DNA of 46,900 nucleotides from Microvirga brassicacearum (lineage in GTDB: Bacteria; Pseudomonadota; Alphaproteobacteria; Rhizobiales; Beijerinckiaceae): contig NZ_VCMV01000081.1 in assembly GCF_008757455.1 (NCBI RefSeq), positions 271 to 47,170 on the forward strand. Reading direction: 5' to 3'. The translations under genes were made by a program, and so were the position numbers. Each line of letters opens with the position of its first letter. The stretch's first letter is position 1. Of the stretch, positions 31,606 to 38,595 are shown piece by piece. The notes below the pieces were generated by a model. That model searched no databases. It had not been told where the DNA came from and saw only the letters and a program-made list of their open reading frames with translations.

Positions 31606-32619
31606 TCAATGCTCCGAGCGCCGTTCCCAGAAAACCGCCCCTTCGAACGACATCACCATCTCGCCATGCTGATTGATGGCCTCGTTGTGGTGGGCGGCGA
31701 TGCCCCAGCCCCGGCGGGATGCTGAGACGCGCTTGCCAGTGAGCGTGCTGCGATAGCTGATCGTGTCGCCCGCATAGACCGGCTTCAGCCATTTGAGGTT
31801 GGTGAACCCCGGCGAAGGGCCGAGGCGGGCGGGGCGCTCGCCACGCGCCAGCGTTTCGCTGCGAACGTGATCGCGATGAGCCGCCAAAAGCTTCATCCAC
31901 ACGCTGGTGGTGTGCCAGCCCGACGCGCAAAGACCACCAAACAGGCTGTGTTTTGCGGCGTCGGGATCCACATGGAAACGCTGGGGATCGAATTGCCGCG
32001 CGAAGCGCACGATTTCGTCGGCCGAGAACGTGAACACGCCGAGCTCGTCCGTGGCGCCGACCATGAGATCCTCAAGGAACGGATTGGCCGACATTCCCTC
32101 GCGAATCGGCACCGCGTTCGGCGCCGGGCTTGGTTGAGCCGGGGAGGACGCCGGGGGTGCCTCCACCGGCGGCGCGTCGCGCCGTCCGAACATCACCCAA
32201 TTGCTCTGGGTCAGGACGGTCTCGTCGCGCTGGTTGGCCATTTCAAATTTGAACTGTACCAGCCCGATCTCCGGGCGGCTCCTGGATTCGCGGCTGTCGG
32301 TCACGGTCATCCGGCACCGCAGCGTGTCGCCCGGCTTGACGGGCCGCATCCACTTCAGGTCCTCGACCCCCGGCGCGCCCATTCCGGTCGAATCGAGCAG
32401 GATGCCGTCCGCGAACATTTTCATGTTGATCGAACAGGTGTGCCAGCCCGAGGCGATCAGGGTGCCGACGAAGCTGTCCTTGGCGGCGATTTCGTCGATG
32501 TGAAAGGGTTGCGGGTCGAATTCCGTCGCAAAGGCGATGATGTCTTCCTTCGAAACCGAGACTGGACCGAAAAGCTTGGTCATCCCCGGTGTAAAGTCTT
32601 CAAAGGCGTAGCGGGTCAT
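31606..32619 (-). CDS. Double MaoC-domain (hot-dog) protein
   Basis: A 337-residue protein made of two MaoC-like hot-dog domains. Each half repeats the family's hydratase-type signature: FDPQPFHIDEIAAKDSFVG then SGWHT (Asp35, His40) in the first, and FDPQRFHVDPDAAKHSLFG then SGWHT in the second. A Pro/Ala/Ser-rich linker (about 150-172) joins them. MaoC proteins hydrate enoyl-CoA or bind acyl-CoA; both halves retain the Asp/His pair, so both may be active. In many relatives two single-domain MaoC genes lie side by side, so this looks like a fusion of such a pair. Substrate is unknown and no fatty-acid genes adjoin. Confidence 0.88.
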   Translation of the reverse strand: MTRYAFEDFTPGMTKLFGPVSVSKEDIIAFATEFDPQPFHIDEIAAKDSFVGTLIASGWHTCSINMKMFADGILLDSTGMGAPGVEDLKWMRPVKPGDTLRCRMTVTDSRESRSRPEIGLVQFKFEMANQRDETVLTQSNWVMFGRRDAPPVEAPPASSPAQPSPAPNAVPIREGMSANPFLEDLMVGATDELGVFTFSADEIVRFARQFDPQRFHVDPDAAKHSLFGGLCASGWHTTSVWMKLLAAHRDHVRSETLARGERPARLGPSPGFTNLKWLKPVYAGDTISYRSTLTGKRVSASRRGWGIAAHHNEAINQHGEMVMSFEGAVFWERRSEH

Positions 32620-32762
32620 GGATTTGTCCAGCAGGCGGGCGGTGCGGGCAATATCCGCAGCACCGCAAGGGGAATGTCCCCGCCTTGTGCGCCAACGCCA
32701 ACACGTGCCGCAAGATCTTTTTTGAAATCAGCCGGGGAGGCGGAATCGATCAGCGCCGCACT

Positions 32763-32948
32763 TCAGGGGCGGCGTTCCGGCAGATGGCGGTCTTCATGAG
32801 GATGGCAGCCTGAGAGGGCGGCTCGCATGGCGCTCCAGGCAAAGCCGAGGCCGACCAGCAGCCCCAAGACGAGTTCAGCAGCGCCCACTCCCGGCGAGAC
32901 CAGGCCCCCGCCGATGGCGAAGGCGATATTTTCCAGCAATTCCGGCAT
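32763..32948 (-). CDS. Small membrane protein
   Basis: A 61-residue protein starting MPELLENIAFAIGGGLVSPG, with one strongly hydrophobic segment (about 8-40, GVGAAELVLGLLVGLGFAWS) and a charged His-rich tail (HPHEDRHLPERRP). ATG 32948 has GGAGGG seven bases upstream, which is why I prefer it over the upstream TTG. No family is recognised. It lies between the MaoC gene and ychF, on the same strand as both. A competing frame over the same bases has no ribosome binding site and looks like a shadow. Confidence 0.6.
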   Translation of the reverse strand: MPELLENIAFAIGGGLVSPGVGAAELVLGLLVGLGFAWSAMRAALSGCHPHEDRHLPERRP

Positions 32949-33019
32949 GCTCCAACCCTCCATGCAGACCAACGCATGGTGGGCCTGAACAGACGGCGAA
33001 GCTTGCGTTCACGAAACCG

Positions 33020-34117
33020 TCAGTTAGCGAAGCGGAAGTGCAGCACGTCGCCATCGTTGACGGGGTATTCCTTGCCTTCCAGTCGCAGCTTGCCGGCGTC
33101 GCGGGCACCCGCCTCTCCCTTCAGCGAGACGTAATCCGCATAAGCGATGGTCTCGGAGCGGATGAAGCCCTTTTCGAAATCCGTATGGATGACGCCCGCG
33201 GCCGCAGGCGCCTTGGTGCCCTTGGTGATCGTCCAGGCGCGTGCTTCCTTGGGCCCGACGGTGAAATAGGTGATGAGGCCGAGCAGTTCGTAGCCGGCGC
33301 GGATGACCCGGTTGAGGCCGGGCTCGGCAAGACCGATGGCGTCGAGATAATCCTTCTGTTCGGCGGCATCGAGGACGGCGATCTCGCTTTCGATCTTGGC
33401 CGACACGACGACGGCCTTGGCGCCTTCCTGCCGGGCGCGCTCCATCACCATGTCCGAGAAGGCATTGCCCTTGTCGGCCGATGCTTCCTCGACGTTGCAG
33501 ACGTAGAGAACCGGCTTCGAGGTGAGCAGGCCGAGCATCTGGAACAGCTTCTCCTCCTCGGGCTTGCGTTCGACCGCGCGAGCCGGGACGCCGTCCCGCA
33601 GGAGGACGAGGGACCGGTTGACGAGATCCAGGGTTTCCTTGGCTTCCTTGTCGTTGCCTTTCGCCTTCTTCTCCAGCGTCTGGATGCGCTTCTCCAGGCT
33701 GTCCATGTCGGCGAGCATCAACTCGGTCTCGATGATGTCGATATCGGCGATGGGGTCGATCTTGCCTTCCACGTGGGTGATGTCGGTATCGACGAAGCAG
33801 CGCACCACGTGGGCAACCGCATCGACCTCACGGATATTGGCCAGGAACTGGTTGCCGAGGCCCTCGCCCTTGGACGCACCGCGCACGAGACCGGCGATGT
33901 CCACGAAGGTCAGGCGCGTCGGGATGATCTGGCCCGATCCGGCGATCCCCGCGAGCGTGTCGAGGCGCTCGTCCGGCACCGCCACGTCGCCGACATTGGG
34001 CTCGATGGTGCAGAACGGATAATTGGCCGCCTGTGCCGCCGCGGTCTGCGTCAGCGCGTTGAAAAGGGTGGATTTGCCCACATTCGGCAGACCAACGATG
34101 CCCATCTTGAAGCCCAT
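33020..34117 (-). CDS. ychF: Ribosome-binding ATPase YchF
   Basis: A 365-residue OBG-family P-loop protein that prefers ATP and binds ribosomes, with roles in translation and oxidative stress control. G1 is GLPNVGKST (9-17), G3 is DIAGLVRGASKGEGLGNQFL, and the G4 position reads NVEE in place of NKxD, which explains ATP specificity. A helical coiled domain follows, and the C-terminal TGS domain is visible (GVIHTDFEKGFIRSETIAY). ATG 34117 has AAGGAGTGAG upstream, the ribosome binding site overlapping the end of pth, whose stop is four bases away. The frame extends further upstream only as a shadow. Confidence 0.96.
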   Translation of the reverse strand: MGFKMGIVGLPNVGKSTLFNALTQTAAAQAANYPFCTIEPNVGDVAVPDERLDTLAGIAGSGQIIPTRLTFVDIAGLVRGASKGEGLGNQFLANIREVDAVAHVVRCFVDTDITHVEGKIDPIADIDIIETELMLADMDSLEKRIQTLEKKAKGNDKEAKETLDLVNRSLVLLRDGVPARAVERKPEEEKLFQMLGLLTSKPVLYVCNVEEASADKGNAFSDMVMERARQEGAKAVVVSAKIESEIAVLDAAEQKDYLDAIGLAEPGLNRVIRAGYELLGLITYFTVGPKEARAWTITKGTKAPAAAGVIHTDFEKGFIRSETIAYADYVSLKGEAGARDAGKLRLEGKEYPVNDGDVLHFRFAN

Positions 34118-34121
34118 GGCC

Positions 34122-34745
34122 TCACTCCTTGTTGCTGTCGGCCTTTTCGCCAGGCCGTTTGACGTCCGTCCAGCCTCTCGCCTCCATGGCGAGGTGGACC
34201 TTGTTCTGAAAGCTCGAATCCTCAGCCTTGGCGAGAAGTTCGGCATTGTCCGCAAGCGCCCGGCAGAGATCTTCGACCCAGGCCTCCTCGGCCTTGCCGA
34301 AATCCCCCAGCACATAGCTTTGCACGAGCGGCTTGAAGCCCGGATGGCCGATGCCGAGGCGGACACGCCGGTAATCGTTGCCGCAATGGGCTGTGATCGA
34401 GCGCAGGCCGTTATGGCCCGCATTGCCACCGCCGATCTTCACGCGGAATTTCGCCGGCGGAAGATCGAGCTCGTCGTAGAAGACCGTCACGTCCGCGAGC
34501 GGGATCTTGAAGAACCGCATGGCATCGGCCACCGCTCGCCCCGACTCGTTCATGTAGGTCTGCGGCTTGAGGATGATGACCTTCTCGCCGCCGATGACCG
34601 CCTCGGCGGTGTCGGCCTGAAAGCGCTTGCGCCAGGGCGCCGCCCGATGGGCGCGCGCAATCGCGTCCGCCGCCATGAAACCGATATTATGCCGGTTCTT
34701 GGCGTAGCGCGGGCCGGGATTGCCGAGGCCGACGAAGAGGCGCAT
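34122..34745 (-). CDS. pth: Peptidyl-tRNA hydrolase
   Basis: The 207-residue enzyme releases peptides from peptidyl-tRNA to recycle tRNA. Standard motifs are present: VGLGNPGPRYAKNRHNIGF (the catalytic His in RHNIGF), KPQTYMNESGRAV, FYDELDLPPAKFRVK, and GGGNAGHNGLRSI. Length is normal. It lies 84 bases after rplY, with paired stem-loops in between, and its last codons serve as the ribosome binding site of ychF. Confidence 0.96.
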   Translation of the reverse strand: MRLFVGLGNPGPRYAKNRHNIGFMAADAIARAHRAAPWRKRFQADTAEAVIGGEKVIILKPQTYMNESGRAVADAMRFFKIPLADVTVFYDELDLPPAKFRVKIGGGNAGHNGLRSITAHCGNDYRRVRLGIGHPGFKPLVQSYVLGDFGKAEEAWVEDLCRALADNAELLAKAEDSSFQNKVHLAMEARGWTDVKRPGEKADSNKE

Positions 34746-34766
34746 CGCGAGACATACTCATAAGAA

Positions 34767-34821
34767 ACGCCCCGGCCTTGCGGTCGGAGCGTCGAAGGCA
34801 TGGGCGCGGGCAAAGCCCGCG
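34767..34821 (-). other. Two tandem stem-loops between rplY and pth
   Basis: The first (34805-34821 in window order) pairs CGCGGGC with GCCCGCG around AAA. The second (34767-34792) pairs ACGC with GCGT and CCGGCC with GGTCGG around a four-base loop. Neither is followed by a T-run. They may reduce read-through from the abundant ribosomal-protein message into pth and ychF. Confidence 0.45.
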
Positions 34822-34829
34822 AGCGAGGA

Positions 34830-35471
34830 TCAGGCCTTCGCCGCGGGAGCCTTGGCGGGGGCAGCAGCCGCAGCTTCGGCCGCCGGTGCTTCCTCTTCTT
34901 CCTGCATGCCTGACGGTGCCACCACGGTGACGAGCGTCAGATTTTCGGTCGAGGTCGCCTTGGCGCCGTTCGGCAGCTTGATGTCGGCGATGTGGATCGA
35001 CGAGCCGATGTCGAGATCGGCGACCGAAGCTTCGACCGCATCCGGGATCGAGTCGGACGGCACCAGCAATTCGATCGAGTGTTCGACGATGTTGATCGTG
35101 CCGCCGCGCTTCACGCCGGGGCACTTGTCCTGGCCGACCACGTGCACGGGGACCACGACCTTGATCGACTGACCCTTCGAAAGGCGCAGGAAATCCACGT
35201 GGACCGGGAAATCGCGGACCGGATCGAGCTGGTAATCGCGCGGGATCGCCCGGGTCTTCTTGCCGTCGACATCGATCTCGAAGATCGTCGTGAGGAAGTG
35301 ACCGGCGAAGATCAACCGCTTGGTTTCGTTGAAATCGAGGGCGATGCCCGTCGCCGGCTGACCGGCTCCATAGATGACCGCGGGAACTTTGCCTTGGCGC
35401 CGAACGGCCCGGGCGGCCCCCTTGCCGCTCCGGTCGCGCGCCACGGCCGTGATTTGCTTAACATCGCTCAT
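34830..35471 (-). CDS. rplY: 50S ribosomal protein L25/general stress protein Ctc
   Basis: The 213-residue long form of L25, binding 5S rRNA. The N-terminal L25 domain (about 1-95, with AVARDRSGKGAARAVRRQG and GKVPAVIYG) is followed by the TL5/Ctc beta domain (GVKRGGTINIVEHSIELLVP, PDAVEASVADLDIGSSIHI). The tail is Ala/Glu-rich. ATG 35471 has an AAGGACC site; the longer frame upstream is not supported. A good sigma-70 promoter lies about 120 bases upstream (35590-35618). It heads the rplY-pth-ychF group. Confidence 0.96.
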   Translation of the reverse strand: MSDVKQITAVARDRSGKGAARAVRRQGKVPAVIYGAGQPATGIALDFNETKRLIFAGHFLTTIFEIDVDGKKTRAIPRDYQLDPVRDFPVHVDFLRLSKGQSIKVVVPVHVVGQDKCPGVKRGGTINIVEHSIELLVPSDSIPDAVEASVADLDIGSSIHIADIKLPNGAKATSTENLTLVTVVAPSGMQEEEEAPAAEAAAAAPAKAPAAKA

Positions 35472-35589
35472 GGCTGTGGTCCTTAAAGATTGCGTTGTAA
35501 AAACCGAAGGCCGCCAAGTCCTTGCGAACAATCGACGGCCGTCAGGTAAGCGCCCGTGCCTCCAAGGGTGTCGAGCGGGCGCGAGGCGG

Positions 35590-35618
35590 CTTATAGAGAA
35601 AGCGGCCCGGAATTGCAA
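35590..35618 (-). promoter_or_regulatory. Sigma-70-type promoter for rplY
   Basis: On the minus strand TTGCAA (35618-35613) and TATAAG (35595-35590) are separated by 17 bases, the best housekeeping promoter match in the window. It lies about 27 bases after the prs stop. The long leader that follows (about 110 bases) contains a GGCCG/CGGCC pairing followed by TTCGGTTTTT, which may act as an attenuator. Confidence 0.6.
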
Positions 35619-35644
35619 GATTTGCCCGCGGGAGGGCCGAAAGC

Positions 35645-36577
35645 TCAGTCAAACAGGCTCGAGACCGAGCTTTCCGTCGCGGTGCGGCCGATGGCCTCGC
35701 CCATGAGCTGGGCGATCGGCAGGACGCGGATGTTGTGCGCCACCTTCACGGCCTCGGTCGGCATGATCGAGTCGGTGATGACGAGTTCCTTGAGCTTGGA
35801 GTTGGTGATGCGGGAGACCGCGCCGCCCGAGAGCACGCCATGGGTGATGTAGGCGTAGACTTCCTTGGCGCCGTTCTTGAGCAGCGCCTCGGCGGCGTTC
35901 ACCAGCGTGCCGCCGGAATCGACGATATCGTCGAGAAGGATGCAGGACCTGCCCGCCACGTCGCCGATGATGTTCATGACCTCTGACTCGCCGGGACGTT
36001 CGCGACGCTTGTCGACGATGGCAAGCGGGGCGTCGATGCGCTTCGCCAGTGCGCGGGCGCGAACCACGCCGCCGACGTCGGGCGAGACCACCATCTGGTT
36101 GCCGTCGGAGAGCCGCTCCTTGATGTCGCGCACCATGACGGGGGCGCTGAACAGGTTATCGGTCGGGATATCGAAGAAGCCTTGGATCTGGCCGGCATGG
36201 AGATCGAGCGTCAGGACGCGGTCGACGCCCGCATTGGTGATGAGATTGGCCACCAGCTTGGCCGAAATCGGCGTCCGCGCGGCGGGTTTCCGATCCTGCC
36301 GTGCATATCCGAAATAGGGGATCACGGCCGTGATGCGGCGCGCCGAGGACCGGCGCAGGGCATCGCAGATGATCAGCAATTCCATGAGGTGGTCGTTGGC
36401 CGGGAAGGACGTCGACTGGATGATGAACACGTCCTCGCCGCGCACATTCTCCTGCACCTCGACGTAGATTTCCATATCGGCGAAGCGCTTCACCTGACAT
36501 TTGGCGAGCGGGATATTGAGATAGGCGGAGATGGCCTCCGCCAGCGGACGGTTCGAATTTCCCGCAACGAGCTTCAT
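35645..36577 (-). CDS. prs: Ribose-phosphate pyrophosphokinase
   Basis: The 310-residue class I PRPP synthetase makes PRPP from ribose-5-phosphate and ATP for nucleotide, histidine and tryptophan synthesis. Key motifs are FADMEIYVEVQENVRGEDVF, RRITAVIPYFGYARQDRK (ATP loop), VLTLDLHAGQIQGFFDIP (the metal and ribose region), and the PRPP-binding loop CILLDDIVDSGGTL. Length is normal. The gap upstream (36578-36733) holds a candidate promoter (TTGTGA, 17 bases, TAAGAC) and a long hairpin (36629-36663). Confidence 0.97.
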   Translation of the reverse strand: MKLVAGNSNRPLAEAISAYLNIPLAKCQVKRFADMEIYVEVQENVRGEDVFIIQSTSFPANDHLMELLIICDALRRSSARRITAVIPYFGYARQDRKPAARTPISAKLVANLITNAGVDRVLTLDLHAGQIQGFFDIPTDNLFSAPVMVRDIKERLSDGNQMVVSPDVGGVVRARALAKRIDAPLAIVDKRRERPGESEVMNIIGDVAGRSCILLDDIVDSGGTLVNAAEALLKNGAKEVYAYITHGVLSGGAVSRITNSKLKELVITDSIMPTEAVKVAHNIRVLPIAQLMGEAIGRTATESSVSSLFD

Positions 36578-36628
36578 GAAACCATCTTTGGTTTGACCTG
36601 TGACATAGGGAGCCCACCGCGTGACGTT

Positions 36629-36663
36629 CTAAGACCTTGCGCGGCAAGGCGCAGGGGTCTTAG
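36629..36663 (-). other. Long imperfect hairpin upstream of prs
   Basis: Outer arms CTAAGACC/GGTCTTAG and inner arms TGCGC/GCGCA are joined by short bulges and a six-base loop, giving 13 base pairs. It sits between the lipoprotein gene and prs on their coding strand. There is no T-run. It might terminate the lipoprotein message by a non-classical route, or be part of the prs leader. Confidence 0.5.
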
Positions 36664-36733
36664 CAGCGATAGGAAACCGTCACAATACGCGCGTGGCCGC
36701 AGACGGGCAGCTTTTCCGACCGTTTCGCACAGG

Positions 36734-37255
36734 TCACTCGGCAGCCACAGCTTCATCGTCAACCGGGGCCTCCGCAGTCCGGATCGGGGATTCGGCCTTC
36801 GCGGCGCTGAGAAACTCGGCAATTTCATCCATGCTGGAATTTGCCAGCCGGGCCAGCGTTTCCTTGTCGAGCGACGACAACGATGTGTAGCTCACAAGAA
36901 CCGGGCTCGTCCCCGACAGGCGCGTGGCGCGCTTGTTCTGGGAGTCGAACACGTCCCACACATACGCGACCTTGGTGCCGCCGCCGTCTGCCGTCTCCGC
37001 CGAGAGGTAGCCGCGCACCCGGTAGCGCGCCTGCGCGGTCGCGTCGACCAGGTCGACCTTGCGATGGGATGCGGCGGTGTTGAGTTCGCCGATCAGGGCC
37101 GTGCGGATCTGGGTCGGGGGCCCGTCGATGCTCTCGAGCGCGATCGGCACGCCTTCGGGCGAACCGCTCATGGAGGAACCGGAGGTCTGGCAGGCGGCGA
37201 GACCCGCGACAAGCACCACCGTGAGGAGACCTGTGAAATGCCTGGCTTCGACCAT
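36734..37255 (-). CDS. Putative lipoprotein of unknown function
   Basis: A 173-residue exported protein with a lipobox LAAC (Cys22) after a hydrophobic stretch (GLLTVVLVAG), so it is probably anchored by lipid in an envelope membrane. The mature part has a beta-rich core (ARYRVRGYLSAETADGGGTKVAYVWDVFDSQNKRATRLSG) and a C-terminal helix. I recognise the type from alphaproteobacterial genomes but know no function. I chose ATG 37255 for its GAGGT ribosome binding site; ATG 37282 has none. Confidence 0.7.
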   Translation of the reverse strand: MVEARHFTGLLTVVLVAGLAACQTSGSSMSGSPEGVPIALESIDGPPTQIRTALIGELNTAASHRKVDLVDATAQARYRVRGYLSAETADGGGTKVAYVWDVFDSQNKRATRLSGTSPVLVSYTSLSSLDKETLARLANSSMDEIAEFLSAAKAESPIRTAEAPVDDEAVAAE

Positions 37256-37323
37256 CACGACCTCGTTGTTCGCATTCTTCATTGGTAACGAAGTCTTAAG
37301 CTTAAGGAGCGGCGGCGTCCAGT

Positions 37324-38484
37324 TCAGCGCGGTTTGCGCAAGTTCCGGGCCAGGACATCGAGCGTCATGACCAGCAAACCCGTGGCGAGCCCCCAGAAAG
37401 CGGATCCGATTCCGAATAGGGAAAGGCCCGATGCCGTCACCGCAAGGGTGAGCACCGCCGGAAACCGTTTCTCCTCATCGGCGAGGGCGGAGGCCAGCGC
37501 GCCCGTGAAGGCACCGATCAGCGCCAGTCCGGCGACCGTCTTGATGAGCTCCGGCGGGAGGGCGGCGATGGCGGCGATGAGGGTGGCGCTGAAGGCGGCA
37601 AAGATCAGGTAGCAGAGCGCATAGAACGGCCCCACCATCCACCGTTTGGCAGGATCCGGGTGCGTGTCAGGTCCGGTGCAGATCGCCGCCGAGATGGCCG
37701 CGAGATTGCTGGTATGGGCGCCGAAGAACGCGCTGATGATCGACGCGGCGCCAGTGACTGCGAGAATCGGGCGCGAGGGCGGCGTGTAGCCGGAGGCGCG
37801 CAACACCGCGAAGCCCGGCAGGTTCTGCGACGCCATGGTCACGAGGAACAGGGGGACACCCAACCCGATGAGGATGGCGGGCTCCCATGCCGGCGGGATG
37901 AAGGTCAGGGTCGAGAAGGTGAGTTCGGACGCGACCGGCTGGGCAAGCCCGCTGCCGAAGGCCAGGCCCAATCCGACAAACAGTACCGCCAGCACGGCGA
38001 GCGCAGGATTGAAGAGCCGTACCACCAGAAACACCGCCACCAGGGGCAGGACGAGACCCGGCGCGCCTTGGGCGCTCTCGAACACCGCCATGACGAATCG
38101 GATCAGGACCCCCGCCAGCATGGCGGCCGCGATCGAAGTCGGAATGCGCTCGATCAGCCGTCCGAACGGCTTCACGGCCGCGGCCAGCACGATCAGTACG
38201 CCCACCAGCAGAAACGCCCCCACGGCGGCCTCGATGGAGATGCCGCTCGAGGCGGCGATCAGGGCCGCGCCCGGCGTCGACCAGGCGGCCACCACCGGCA
38301 TTCGGTAGCGGACGCTGAGATAGGCGCTGATGGCCGCCGTGCTGAGACAGATCGCGGTCACCCAGGACGTGGTCTGAGCAGAATCCGCCCCAACCGCCTG
38401 CGCGGCCGCAATGATGATCGCGATGGTGCTGCCAAACCCGACCAGAGCCGCGATGATGGCGGAAGAGATAATGGACAGGCGCAT
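37324..38484 (-). CDS. BenE-family transporter (benzoate/H+ symporter type)
   Basis: A 386-residue protein with about eleven to twelve hydrophobic helices. It begins IISSAIIAALVGFGSTIAII and contains WSTPGAALIAAS, GAFLLVGVLIVLAAAVKPFGRLIERIP and FFGAHTSNLAAISAAICTGP, which match BenE-type transporters. The name benzoate symporter comes from one member; no aromatic-degradation gene is near, so the substrate is not known. Two starts are possible (GTG 38499, ATG 38484); I took the ATG because AAGGTG lies upstream, although at long spacing. It is divergent from uvrC. Confidence 0.85.
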   Translation of the reverse strand: MRLSIISSAIIAALVGFGSTIAIIIAAAQAVGADSAQTTSWVTAICLSTAAISAYLSVRYRMPVVAAWSTPGAALIAASSGISIEAAVGAFLLVGVLIVLAAAVKPFGRLIERIPTSIAAAMLAGVLIRFVMAVFESAQGAPGLVLPLVAVFLVVRLFNPALAVLAVLFVGLGLAFGSGLAQPVASELTFSTLTFIPPAWEPAILIGLGVPLFLVTMASQNLPGFAVLRASGYTPPSRPILAVTGAASIISAFFGAHTSNLAAISAAICTGPDTHPDPAKRWMVGPFYALCYLIFAAFSATLIAAIAALPPELIKTVAGLALIGAFTGALASALADEEKRFPAVLTLAVTASGLSLFGIGSAFWGLATGLLVMTLDVLARNLRKPR

Positions 38485-38595
38485 GCGAGGTTTGCCCACC
38501 TTGACTGTTGCTCACGGCTTTAAACCCAAGGTCAGATGCACGCTAGTTGGCGGAAGGGTCTTTCCCGGGGAATCGCAAACGCTTAAATCTCCCCC

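Noticed and set aside
34118..34429. N-terminal extension of the ychF frame
   Set aside because: The frame runs into pth on the same strand; ATG 34117 with AAGGAGTGAG gives exactly the usual YchF length.
37295..37306. 12-base palindrome CTTAAGCTTAAG upstream of the lipoprotein gene
   Set aside because: Short, low-complexity and between two genes with no sign of function; could occur by chance.
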